Part shown: in pieces, positions 33,310 through 40,450 of the stretch
Numbering within the stretch: position 1 is the stretch's first letter
Layout of the letters: every line of letters begins with the position of its first letter
Origin: Pseudomonadota bacterium
Lineage (GTDB): Bacteria > Pseudomonadota > Gammaproteobacteria > UBA1113
DNA: 45,617 bases
Reading direction: 5' to 3'
NCBI GenBank assembly: GCA_021781965.1
Contig: JAJXVU010000017.1
Span: 1 to 45,617 of the forward strand
Notes under the pieces: generated by a model
Seen by the model: the letters and a program-made list of their open reading frames with translations, nothing else
Database searches by the model: none
Told to the model about the DNA's origin: nothing
Position numbers and translations under genes: made by a program

Positions 33310-34683
33310 ATGTTCAATTCTTTAACGGAAAAGCTCAGCTCTACCCTCAATAAATTAACGGGGCAAGGGCGTATCACCGAAAAAAATATTACCGATACCC
33401 TCAAAGAAATTCGTGAAGCCTTATTAGATGCCGACGTCGCTTTAAGCGTGGTAAAGCACCTGTTAAATGATATTAAAAAGCGCGCCTTAGGCCATGAGGT
33501 ATTACGCAGCCTTTCCCCTGGACAAACCTTAATTAAGATCATTCACGATGAATTGGTTTTGGTCATGGGTGAAAAAAATGAAACTTTAGACTTAGCCGTA
33601 CAACCCCCCGCCGTTATTTTATTAGCGGGCTTACAAGGTTCTGGTAAAACCACCACCGCCGCTAAATTGGCTAAATTTTTGCAAGACACCCATAAAAAAA
33701 GAGTGTTATTAACCAGTGTAGACGTCTATAGACCTGCAGCTATATTGCAATTAGAAACATTAGCCGGCCAAATCGGCGCTGAATTTCATCCCAGTTCTAA
33801 CACCGACTCCCCTATTAAAATTGCTCAATCCGCTCTAGTAGCCGCAAAACAAAAAAGTGTAGATGTAGTCATCATCGACACCGCCGGACGTTTGCACATC
33901 GATAACGACATGATGAATGAAATCGAAAGTCTACACAAAGCGGTATCACCAACGGAAACGTTATTCGTAGTCGATAGCATGACTGGTCAAGATGCGGCTA
34001 AAACAGCACAAGCCTTCCACGAAAAGTTACCCTTAACCGGTATCATCCTAACCAAAACCGATGGGGATGCTCGCGGTGGCGCAGCTCTTTCCGTGCGTTA
34101 TCTCACTGGCAAGCCGATCAAATTTATGGGTACGGGTGAAAAAATAGAAGCCTTAGCGCCCTTTTATCCTGAACGTATTGTATCGCGTGTCTTAGGCCGT
34201 GGAGATATAGTCAGTTTAGTAGAATCGGTGCAAAGCTCAGTCGATCAAGAAAAAGCCGCTAAAATTGCGAAGAAAATTCATAAAGGCCGTGGTTTTGATT
34301 TAGAAGATTTTAAGAGCCAATTGCAAGAAATGAAAAAAATGGGCGGTTTGTCATCGATGATAGATAAACTTCCCGGCGTAGGCGCCGTGCCTCAAAACGT
34401 GAAAGAAAAAATGTTAGGCGATAAAAGCTTGGTTCGTTTTGAAGCTATCATTAATTCCATGACCCCTAAAGAACGTCACTTCCCCGATCTCATTAATGGC
34501 TCACGCAAACGCCGTATTGCCAAGGGTTCTGGCACTTCCATCCAAGACATCAATCAATTGCTCAAACAATTTGAACAAATGCAAAAAATGTTTAAGAAAA
34601 TGGCTAAAGGGGGTTTGAGTAAAATGATGCGTCACCTAGGCGGCAATTTGCCTGGTGGTTTGGGCGGAATGTTAGGGCAATAA
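33310..34683 (+). CDS. ffh: Signal recognition particle protein Ffh (SRP54)
   Basis: Ffh binds 4.5S RNA and the signal sequences of nascent membrane proteins and, with FtsY, directs ribosomes to SecYEG. The 457-residue protein has an N domain (1-~95), the GTPase domain with GLQGSGKTTTAAKLAKFL (~101-118), DVYRPAAILQL, IDTAGRLHID, LTKTDGDARGGAALS, and a methionine-rich M domain (from ~320) with MKKMGGLSSMIDKLPG, FEQMQKMFKKMAKGGLSKMMRHLGG and the terminal GGLGGMLGQ. The standard start is ATG 33310. rpsP, which often follows ffh, is absent; a long hairpin and a repeat copy come next. Confidence 0.97.
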   Translation: MFNSLTEKLSSTLNKLTGQGRITEKNITDTLKEIREALLDADVALSVVKHLLNDIKKRALGHEVLRSLSPGQTLIKIIHDELVLVMGEKNETLDLAVQPPAVILLAGLQGSGKTTTAAKLAKFLQDTHKKRVLLTSVDVYRPAAILQLETLAGQIGAEFHPSSNTDSPIKIAQSALVAAKQKSVDVVIIDTAGRLHIDNDMMNEIESLHKAVSPTETLFVVDSMTGQDAAKTAQAFHEKLPLTGIILTKTDGDARGGAALSVRYLTGKPIKFMGTGEKIEALAPFYPERIVSRVLGRGDIVSLVESVQSSVDQEKAAKIAKKIHKGRGFDLEDFKSQLQEMKKMGGLSSMIDKLPGVGAVPQNVKEKMLGDKSLVRFEAIINSMTPKERHFPDLINGSRKRRIAKGSGTSIQDINQLLKQFEQMQKMFKKMAKGGLSKMMRHLGGNLPGGLGGMLGQ

Positions 34684-34741
34684 CCTAAAACCTACAACCC
34701 AAATGCCGAAGAGTAATTACTCACAGCAGTTGGGTTTTAGG
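34684..34741 (+). terminator. Long near-perfect hairpin after ffh, formed at a junction of repeat ends
   Basis: It starts right after the ffh stop. CCTAAAACC (34684-34692) pairs with GGTTTTAGG (34733-34741), then AACCCAA with TTGGGTT, and the centre is the perfect GAGTAATTACTC (34711-34722). The left arm is a partial right end of the 126-bp element family and the right arm is the left end of copy B, so two element ends meet head to head. It probably also limits readthrough from ffh. Confidence 0.65.
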
Positions 34742-34842
34742 CGAGGCAACGAGCCCCTGAACAAAAGGAGTGTATGCACTGATACATGACTTTTGTTCAG
34801 GGGCGAAGTTAACAAAGCCTACAACCCAAATGCGAAGAGTAT
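34717..34842 (+). repeat. 126 bp imperfect palindromic element, copy B
   Basis: It starts TTACTCACAGCAGTTGG and ends ACCCAAATGCGAAGAGTAT. The interior CCCCTGAACAAAAG and CTTTTGTTCAGGGG arms pair perfectly (14 bp) around GAGTGTATGCACTGATACATGA, so most of the element is one hairpin. The last base of the element is the first T of the TTGACT -35 box of the tRNA-Leu promoter. Confidence 0.8.
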
Positions 34843-34869
34843 TGACTTTGTTTTAAATTCTGTTATTAT
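34842..34869 (+). promoter_or_regulatory. Promoter of tRNA-Leu(CAA)
   Basis: TTGACT (34842-34847) and TATTAT (34864-34869) with a 16-base spacer, followed by a GC-containing discriminator (GTGCGCCTC) of the kind found at stringently controlled stable-RNA promoters. The predicted start is about 14 bases before the tRNA. Confidence 0.7.
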
Positions 34870-34889
34870 GTGCGCCTCTAGTCCTCCAT

Positions 34890-34976
34890 GCCGGAGTGGC
34901 GAAATTGGTAGACGCGCCGGACTCAAAATCCGGTGGTGGCAACACCGTGTCGGTTCGAGTCCGACCCCCGGCACCA
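34890..34976 (+). tRNA. tRNA-Leu (anticodon CAA)
   Basis: The acceptor GCCGGAG pairs with CCCCGGC (one A-C mismatch at the sixth pair), followed by A and an encoded CCA. The anticodon stem CCGGA/TCCGG encloses loop CTCAAAA (anticodon CAA). A long variable arm and a T arm GTCGGTTCGAGTCCGAC complete it. The tRNA ends exactly one base before the stop codon of the convergent IcmD-like gene. Confidence 0.94.
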
Positions 34977-35291
34977 CTAACTTAAAAATACTTTCGCGCT
35001 CTCTGAAATCTTTGTAATGTGGGGAATACTGATAAAAACCACACCCAAGATCAAGTACACGATTGGTTTAGAAATGGTTACTTGTACAGGGTTTTTACGG
35101 TGATCCATATATTGAATAGCCGCCCCCATTAAAAAAGCAATGCCTGCTATCATACTGATGGCGACCATTATTTTTTTAACCCCCGTCAGAGGCCCTAAAG
35201 CGGCTTCTGATACATCTCCCAGGGACTGGGCTGCTTGGGCTGTAAGCAAATAAAATGTTAAAGTTAGATAAGTGGTTATTTTTTTATACAT
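34977..35291 (-). CDS. IcmD/IcmC-like small Dot/Icm type IVB secretion membrane protein
   Basis: A 104-residue protein: signal-type N-terminus (MYKKITTYLTLTFYLLTAQA, about residues 1-21), a short polar stretch, then two membrane segments (KIMVAISMIAGIAFLMGAAIQ and PIVYLILGVVFISIP). These are separated by the loop YMDHRKNPVQVTISK. The G..F..GAA...HR.NP.QV.ISKP pattern is that of the IcmD(DotP)/IcmC(DotE) group, small inner-membrane parts of the Dot/Icm system that exports effectors into host cells. Which member it is cannot be settled here, and no other dot/icm gene is in the window. The frame stays open upstream through tRNA-His to 35393, but only the part from the ATG at 35291 can be protein. 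Its stop abuts the 3' end of tRNA-Leu. Confidence 0.65.
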   Translation of the reverse strand: MYKKITTYLTLTFYLLTAQAAQSLGDVSEAALGPLTGVKKIMVAISMIAGIAFLMGAAIQYMDHRKNPVQVTISKPIVYLILGVVFISIPHITKISESAKVFLS

Positions 35292-35314
35292 TTTTATGGG
35301 ACCAAAGTTGGGAT

Positions 35315-35391
35315 TGGGGTGAACGATGGGGCTCGAACCCACGACAACCGGAATCACAATCCGGGGCTCTACCAACTGAGCTACGTCCACC
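35315..35391 (-). tRNA. tRNA-His (anticodon GTG)
   Basis: Acceptor GTGGACG/CGTTCAC with an extra encoded G at position -1 opposite C73, the identity mark of tRNA-His. The anticodon stem CGGAT/ATTCCG region encloses anticodon GTG, the T loop is GTTCGAGCC, and CCA is encoded. It is the last tRNA of the Pro-Arg-His cluster. Confidence 0.95.
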
Positions 35392-35416
35392 ATAATACAT
35401 TGCTGTGAGCAGTAGT

Positions 35417-35493
35417 TGGTGCGCCCGGCAGGACTCGAACCTGCTACCCTCGGCTTAGAAGGCCGATGCTCTATCCGAATGAGCTACGGGCGC
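35417..35493 (-). tRNA. tRNA-Arg (anticodon TCT)
   Basis: The acceptor GCGCCCG/CGGGCGC is followed by A and encoded CCA. The anticodon stem TCGGC/GCCGA encloses loop CTTCTAA (anticodon TCT, reading AGA/AGG), with T arm GCAGGTTCGAGTCCTGC. Second of three tandem tRNAs on this strand. Confidence 0.96.
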
Positions 35494-35536
35494 TTTAAAA
35501 CCTAGCGGTAAATGCGCTAACTACAAGTCTATTTGA

Positions 35537-35610
35537 TCGGGGTAGAGGGATTCGAACCCCCGACATCCTGCTCCCAAAGCAGGCGCGCTACCAGACTGCG
35601 CTATACCCCG
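35537..35610 (-). tRNA. tRNA-Pro (anticodon TGG)
   Basis: The acceptor CGGGGTA/TACCCCG is followed by discriminator A. The anticodon stem CCTGC/GCAGG encloses loop TTTGGGA (anticodon TGG), with T arm GGGGGTTCGAATCCCTC. The next genome bases are TCA, not CCA, so the 3' end must be added by CCA transferase, unlike the other tRNAs of the window. It is first in the Pro-Arg-His cluster. Confidence 0.94.
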
Positions 35611-35616
35611 TCATCT

Positions 35617-35688
35617 ACTACTTTTCGCATTTGTAGTTAAGCTTTGCTGCCTACGCTCTTCGCTTTAAACACAACTGCTATAAGCATT
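35617..35688 (-). repeat. Shortened copy E of the ~126 bp element
   Basis: TTTTCGCATTTGTAGTTAAG followed by CTTTGCTGCCTACGC resembles the start of copy D (CTTCGCATTTGATTCTTAGG, CTTTGTTGCCTTCGC). ACAACTGCTATAAGCATT resembles the opposite end, and about 55 central bases are missing. As in the other copies, the TTCGCATTTG end faces the nearest gene start, here tRNA-Pro. Confidence 0.55.
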
Positions 35689-35766
35689 ACACTTCGCATG
35701 GGACAAAGCCCTTACAAAGTGGTAGAATGATACCTATACATCCGTGAAAAAGCAAGAGTAATTTCT

Positions 35767-36621
35767 ATGACAGCGCAAATTATTGATGGCAAAGGCATTG
35801 CAACCCAGTTACAATCTGAATTATCAGAAGACATTGCTCTACAAATGAAAAATAAACCACGCGCGCCAGGCTTAGCTGTTATTTTAGTGGGCAATGATCC
35901 TGCATCACAGATTTATGTTCAAAAAAAGATCGATTCCTGCGCTGCGGTAGGCATATTGTCTGAAGCACATCGCCTAGATGAAAATACCAGTGCTGAATCC
36001 CTACTTGCTTTAATTGATCGTTTAAATAAAGCCGAACACATCGATGGTATTTTGGTGCAAGTTCCCCTACCCGCCCACATCAATGCCAACATCATCCTAG
36101 AGCGCATTCATCCGGCTAAAGACGTAGATGGCTTTCATCCCTATAATCTGGGCCGGTTGGCGCAACGCCGTCCTTTACTACGACCCTGCACACCTTATGG
36201 CATCATGACCTTGCTATCTCGACTCAATTTACCCGTTAGAGGATTACATGCAGTCGTCGTAGGAGCCTCTAATACCGTAGGCCGCCCTATGGCTTTTGAA
36301 TTATTATTAGCGGGCGCCACCGTCACCGTTTGCCATCGCTTTACTAAAAATTTAGCGCAGCACGTGGCCCTTGCAGATATATTGGTGGTGGCTGTAGGTA
36401 AAAGCGATGTGGTGCAAGCCAATTGGATCAAACCCGGCGCTATCGTTATTGATGTAGGCATGAATCGCATAGACGGCCATTTACGCGGCGATATAGACTT
36501 TAATGCCGCTAAAGAACGCGCCGCTTGGATAACACCCGTACCCGGCGGTGTAGGCCCAATGACCGTATACAGCTTAATGAAAAATACGGTGGATGCTTAT
36601 AATCGTGTGCATTCGTATTAA
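35767..36621 (+). CDS. folD: Bifunctional methylenetetrahydrofolate dehydrogenase/cyclohydrolase
   Basis: FolD interconverts 5,10-methylene-, methenyl- and 10-formyl-tetrahydrofolate, supplying one-carbon units for purines and formyl-Met-tRNA. The 284-residue protein has [17 protein letters not shown] (active-site Tyr and Lys), [39 protein letters not shown], the nucleotide-binding [28 protein letters not shown] and the signature [20 protein letters not shown] complete standard enzyme starting at ATG 35767. A convergent repeat pair separates it from ppa. Its product pathway meets purB and folE-type pterin chemistry elsewhere in the window. Confidence 0.97.
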   Translation: MTAQIIDGKGIATQLQSELSEDIALQMKNKPRAPGLAVILVGNDPASQIYVQKKIDSCAAVGILSEAHRLDENTSAESLLALIDRLNKAEHIDGILVQVPLPAHINANIILERIHPAKDVDGFHPYNLGRLAQRRPLLRPCTPYGIMTLLSRLNLPVRGLHAVVVGASNTVGRPMAFELLLAGATVTVCHRFTKNLAQHVALADILVVAVGKSDVVQANWIKPGAIVIDVGMNRIDGHLRGDIDFNAAKERAAWITPVPGGVGPMTVYSLMKNTVDAYNRVHSY

Positions 36622-36650
36622 TGCTATAGACGTAACGACTTATAACCCCA

Positions 36651-36710
36651 CGCGTTGACGGTCGCGGCTCGTACAAACTGATGAAGCGAGCCGCCGCCGT
36701 CAGGAAGCGG
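36651..36710. repeat. GC-rich palindromic repeat, inverted pair
   Basis: TTGACGGTCGCGGCTCG (36655-36671) faces GCGAGCCGCCGCCGTCAGG (36686-36704); the arms pair as ACGGTCGCGGCTCG with CGAGCCGCCGCCGT. It is a member of the family at 11775 and 40294, between the convergent genes folD and ppa, where it may serve as a bidirectional terminator. Confidence 0.7.
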
Positions 36711-36807
36711 ATTAAGTGGGTTTACGGCGTGTTTGACACAACGGCAGCAATAGCTTCGGACATTTAGACTCTACAATTTAGATTACAGAGACATTTTTTC
36801 AAACAAT

Positions 36808-37353
36808 TTACAAGCTATCATTCACTTCACGCTGATAACGCTGAATGCTGCGCATCACTTCTTCTTCTGCTTTTTGGGCATTGCCCCAGCCTTTGACTTT
36901 CACCCACTTGCCCTCTTCCAAATCTTTATAGTGTTCAAAGAAATGTTGAATAATGGCTAATTGGTGCGGTGAAATATCTTCAGGTTCATGTATGTGGCTG
37001 AACATAGGCAATAGCTTTTTGGTAGGCACCGCTAAAATCTTAGCGTCGCCGCCTGCTTCATCTTCCATATCCAATATCCCTATAGGGCGTACTGTAAGCA
37101 CCGCTCCAGAAATTAAAGGTACGGGGGTGATCACCAATACATCGGCAGGATCGCCATCTTCGCTCAAGGAATGTGGAATATAGCCATAGTTGCACGGATA
37201 AAACATCGCTGTGGTCATAAAGCGATCAACCATCATGGCACCGCTTTCTTTATCGATTTCATACTTAACCGGCCCAGAATGTGAAGGGATTTCAATGACC
37301 ACATTCACTTCTTTAGGTATTTTGGCTCCAGGCGATAATTTATCTATATTCAT
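36808..37353 (-). CDS. ppa: Inorganic pyrophosphatase
   Basis: Family I soluble enzyme that hydrolyses pyrophosphate, driving nucleic acid and other syntheses. The 181-residue protein carries the metal-site motifs: [52 protein letters not shown] (with the catalytic Asp cluster) and [17 protein letters not shown] typical hexameric prokaryotic length. GGAGTT precedes the ATG at 37353. It is divergent from the HIT gene, with only about 85 bases between starts. Confidence 0.97.
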   Translation of the reverse strand: MNIDKLSPGAKIPKEVNVVIEIPSHSGPVKYEIDKESGAMMVDRFMTTAMFYPCNYGYIPHSLSEDGDPADVLVITPVPLISGAVLTVRPIGILDMEDEAGGDAKILAVPTKKLLPMFSHIHEPEDISPHQLAIIQHFFEHYKDLEEGKWVKVKGWGNAQKAEEEVMRSIQRYQREVNDSL

Positions 37354-37439
37354 GCATAACTCCTATTCTTTATTAATTAAAGGTGACAAATGTGGCTATC
37401 ATACCTTATAATCGCGGCTTATTGAAAGTGGAGTTTGTG

Positions 37440-37784
37440 ATGACTACATGTCTTTTTTGTAAAATCGTAGCAGGTACCATACCCAGCACCCCCGTATTCG
37501 AGGATGAGCATTTAGTGGTAATAGACGATATCAATCCAGTTGCGCCTGTGCATAAGTTGATCATACCTAAAAAACACTACGCCACTTTAAATGATTTAAG
37601 CGCTGAGGAGTCCCTACTCATGGGGCATTTGCTGGTAACCGGTGTCAAACTAGCACAAACACTGGGCATAGCTGAAGACGGTTATCGTTTAGTCGAAAAC
37701 TGCAATGCGGCGGGAGGCCAAACCGTTTACCACATACATATGCATTTACTAGGCGGACGAAATTTTCACTGGCCACCGGGATAA
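37440..37784 (+). CDS. HIT-family (HinT-like) nucleotide-binding protein
   Basis: A 114-residue histidine-triad protein of the HinT branch, which hydrolyses purine nucleoside phosphoramidates. It has CLFCKIVAGTIPSTPVFEDEHLVVIDDINPVAPVHKLIIPKKHY and the C-terminal triad VYHIHMHLLGGR, ending HWPPG as in E. coli HinT. The open frame reaches back to 37383, but those residues have no family match. GTGGAG at 37428-37433 marks the ATG at 37440. It lies 54 bases before folE. Confidence 0.94.
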   Translation: MTTCLFCKIVAGTIPSTPVFEDEHLVVIDDINPVAPVHKLIIPKKHYATLNDLSAEESLLMGHLLVTGVKLAQTLGIAEDGYRLVENCNAAGGQTVYHIHMHLLGGRNFHWPPG

Positions 37785-37838
37785 GAACTTGCAAAATAAC
37801 TACTCTTCAATCTATAAATACCACAGCGAGTCAATACT

Positions 37839-38393
37839 ATGCATACATTAGAACATTTATATACCGATGTACTCACCCAAATCGGCGAAGATCCTAAGCG
37901 CGAAGGCTTAGTGAAAACCCCTGCACGCGCCGCACGCGCTATAAAATTCTTAACGGCAGGCTATGAACAAAGCGTAGAAGAAGTCGTCAATGGCGCTTTA
38001 TTCAGCTCCGACATAGACGAAATGGTGGTGTTAAAAAATATTGAAATCTATTCTTTGTGCGAACATCATTTATTGCCCTTCGTAGGCCAATGCCATATTG
38101 CCTATCTACCTCAGGGCAAGGTCTTGGGTATTTCCAAAATTGCGCGCTTGGTAGAAGTATTTGCCCGGCGATTACAAATTCAAGAAAATTTGACCAAGCA
38201 AATTGCGGATACTCTATTAGAAGTTACCGGCGCCTCTGGTGTAGGCGTATTGATCGAAGCACAACACTTTTGCATGATGATGCGCGGTATCCAAAAACAA
38301 AACTCGGTCTTAAGCACTTCCGTTATGTTAGGCGAGTTTCGCAACAATCCGCAAACGCGTAATGAGTTTTTAAGTTTGGTGACAAGGAAATAA
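37839..38393 (+). CDS. folE: GTP cyclohydrolase I
   Basis: The enzyme converts GTP to dihydroneopterin triphosphate, the entry to tetrahydrofolate synthesis. The 184-residue protein keeps the zinc and substrate residues: [59 protein letters not shown] (Cys and His ligands in CEHH) and the later [26 protein letters not shown] with the second zinc Cys. This is the classical type IA, zinc-dependent form. A GC-rich hairpin follows directly after the stop. Confidence 0.97.
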   Translation: MHTLEHLYTDVLTQIGEDPKREGLVKTPARAARAIKFLTAGYEQSVEEVVNGALFSSDIDEMVVLKNIEIYSLCEHHLLPFVGQCHIAYLPQGKVLGISKIARLVEVFARRLQIQENLTKQIADTLLEVTGASGVGVLIEAQHFCMMMRGIQKQNSVLSTSVMLGEFRNNPQTRNEFLSLVTRK

Positions 38394-38394
38394 A

Positions 38395-38414
38395 AACGGG
38401 GCTACTGCCCCGTT
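38395..38414 (+). terminator. Hairpin after folE
   Basis: AACGGGGC / GCCCCGTT form a perfect 8-bp stem with loop TACT, starting one base after the stop codon. Only a short T content follows, so this is a strong stem with a weak tract. It lies before the end of the convergent ankyrin gene. Confidence 0.6.
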
Positions 38415-38452
38415 GATATCGTTGTGATTACAAGTGCTATGAGCAAATAAAA

Positions 38453-40030
38453 TTACTTACCTACTGTCATACTAATAATATCGACAGCAGAACTTTGGAT
38501 ATGCGGATCACTTACATCGAAGCGCTCTGATTTTGATTCCCAGTCTGATTTTGATTCCCAGAAAGAAGTTTTATTAGGCATAACCTTTTTAATAAATGCC
38601 TCACCATGAGATTCCCCACGTTTAGGTGATAGAATGCTTGCTTTAGTTGATGTTGTTTTTTCAGCACTATCATCACTCGTCTTATTAGATTTTATGAAAT
38701 TATTCAAATCACTTACAAGCCGAGCAAACCAAGTAACTAATGTAGAATTTTCTCCTTTTGCTACTTCTTTTCTTTTTTCCATTACTTTGTTGTCAAAAGA
38801 GCTTAAACGTGTATTGATCTCAGAACAACTGTTGTTGGTAGCCGCTAGCACCAAACAGCCTTTTATGTCTGTTAAAATATCTATTTTTCTCTCAGTTAAT
38901 GCTGTCTTTTCTTTTTTACCGTTTTGGCGTGCTAAATAGAACTCTGTGTGTGTTAATTTGTGCAAATAAACGTGGATATTCGAGGAAGAATGCGGATTTG
39001 AGCAATCTACTGCCATTTTGCCCTCTTTATCTTTAATAAGAACATTTGCACCCGCATCAACCAAAGCTAAAACCATATCAGGAGAATTTGCTTCAGCCGC
39101 ATAATGCAATGCTGTTTTGCCGTTTTTATCTTGAACATCTAAATTTAGATAGCTATTCTGTAGCAACTTGTTGAGAGTGATAAGATCTTTTGCAGACACA
39201 GCTTGACGAACTGCATCGCTGCACAAAATTACAGGCTCTTGACCTTCTGGAGTTACCTTCTGAATTGTTTTAGCGGCATATTTACGATCTTCTTTCGATG
39301 CGCTGGCATGATATTCCATCGAGGCCGAAATGGTTCCATTAGCATCCACGGATGCCTTAATATGTGCAACTGTTTTTACTTCTTTCTTTACAAATTCATC
39401 TGGATTAGCGAATAACAGCACTTTATTAATATTATAACTTTGAAAAATTTCTACTTCTTTTCCTTCTGCACCAACAAAAATTTCATATTTTCGTTCTTGA
39501 GAACTAGCATCCCCTTTCACTGGCGCTAGAATTAATTTATTCTCATCAAATATAGTAAATAAAGGCGTTGCCAGACCCTCTAGGAAACCATTCTGGTTTA
39601 ACCCGTTCATTAAGAAATCGACCAATTTTGGATCCAATTTTTCTGTTTCAAAAAAGAGCCGTACTAAAGCAATTAAATGTTCTTTGTTAGAACGAGCATC
39701 CTCCTTAAAAGTAGCGAAAGATTTTGTTGAATCAATGCCTAGTTGTTTTTTTATATCTTCTGAATTATAAAACTCTTCTAGCTGTTCAGCAAAAGAACGC
39801 CGATTAAAAAAATACTTGTTTATTTCGCTGAAGGCGCTCCGATAGATATCTACTCCAGTACTCTGAATGCAGGCAGGTCCTTGGGGGATAGAATAATAAT
39901 CGCCCTCCTCCTGTTTAGCAACTCGCTCATCCACTAATGGACAGTTTTGCATACCAGAACTGAAAACAGGTTCTCCCGATTTTCCAAGTTCTTTTACAAT
40001 ACGCGCTGCATAGTGACTAGATCCACTCAT
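38453..40030 (-). CDS. Ankyrin-repeat protein, candidate Dot/Icm effector
   Basis: A 525-residue soluble protein without a signal peptide. Residues ~270-360 hold about two to three ankyrin repeats; the clearest is DKNGKTALHYAAEANSPDMVLALVDAGANVLI (301-332), followed by a degenerate DKEGKMAVDCSNPHSSSNIHVYLHKL. Residues 1-265 are unrecognised, with a hydrophobic strand-rich part around 155-245 (FTIFDENKLILAPV, HIKASVDANGTISASMEYHAS). Residues ~365-525 are a Lys/Ser-rich helical tail. Near the C-terminus is a duplicated pentad, WESKSDWESKSE, visible in DNA as a repeated GATTTTGATTCCCA. It is AT-rich relative to folE and acnA. Ankyrin proteins of this type in Legionella and Coxiella are often host-directed effectors. 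GGAAGGT precedes the ATG. Confidence 0.8.
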   Translation of the reverse strand: MSGSSHYAARIVKELGKSGEPVFSSGMQNCPLVDERVAKQEEGDYYSIPQGPACIQSTGVDIYRSAFSEINKYFFNRRSFAEQLEEFYNSEDIKKQLGIDSTKSFATFKEDARSNKEHLIALVRLFFETEKLDPKLVDFLMNGLNQNGFLEGLATPLFTIFDENKLILAPVKGDASSQERKYEIFVGAEGKEVEIFQSYNINKVLLFANPDEFVKKEVKTVAHIKASVDANGTISASMEYHASASKEDRKYAAKTIQKVTPEGQEPVILCSDAVRQAVSAKDLITLNKLLQNSYLNLDVQDKNGKTALHYAAEANSPDMVLALVDAGANVLIKDKEGKMAVDCSNPHSSSNIHVYLHKLTHTEFYLARQNGKKEKTALTERKIDILTDIKGCLVLAATNNSCSEINTRLSSFDNKVMEKRKEVAKGENSTLVTWFARLVSDLNNFIKSNKTSDDSAEKTTSTKASILSPKRGESHGEAFIKKVMPNKTSFWESKSDWESKSERFDVSDPHIQSSAVDIISMTVGK

Positions 40031-40450
40031 AATATTTACCTTCCGCTAATTTAATATTTATTTTCAAGGCCTTAGAGCTTATCGCCCTTGGACCCTTTTT
40101 TATACTTGTGCATAGCCTATCATAGTAACCTTAAGGAAATATTAACGGCCGAGTGGTTTGTTAATTGTCCCAGGGTAACCGCATCTAAATTTGTATACGC
40201 CAATTCTGTTTAAGAAATCTCTGTATGATTAACTTAAAAATATCTAATTATTCTCCGAGCGGAGCCGGCTCACTCCTGTTATTCGTTCATTTTCCGCTCC
40301 CTGACGGTCGCGGCTCGAAATTTTGCATCTTAAGCCCGCCCCTACGCGCAATCTCGCATCTTCAAATATGATGGGCATATAGCCAATCGCCCAAATTTAA
40401 GCTAGAATAATGGCCGCTTAGGGTTATCTATAAATCACAAGGGGCATACC
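40031..40450. other. Intergenic region between divergent ankyrin gene and acnA
   Basis: A 420-base gap without a supportable gene. The left third is AT-rich and should hold the ankyrin-gene promoter (minus-strand TATAAA-like sequence near 40110). The middle has no feature that I can name. A GC-rich repeat copy lies at 40294-40317, and the last ~130 bases should carry the acnA promoter (TAGAAT at 40403-40408, no clear -35) and ribosome site AAGGGG. Confidence 0.6.
40294..40317 (+). repeat. GC-rich palindromic repeat, single copy
   Basis: Matches the glpD-internal copy at 13165 almost exactly over CCGCTC plus CCCTGACGGTCGCGGCTCG. A related GAGCGGAGCCGGCTC stands 24 bases upstream. It lies between divergent genes. 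Confidence 0.75.

Noticed and set aside
33111..34842. CRISPR array or insertion sequence flanking ffh
   Set aside because: The repeats are 126 bp, palindromic and widely spaced without spacers or cas genes, and encode no transposase.
34890..34976. tRNA-Leu(CAA) as a pseudogene because of an A-C mismatch in the acceptor
   Set aside because: All other arms, the anticodon loop and the encoded CCA are intact, and a good promoter precedes it; a single mismatch is tolerated.
35292..35393. N-terminal extension of the IcmD-like frame up to 35393
   Set aside because: The extra 34 codons lie almost entirely inside tRNA-His; only the part from the ATG at 35291 has a signal-type N-terminus and family similarity.
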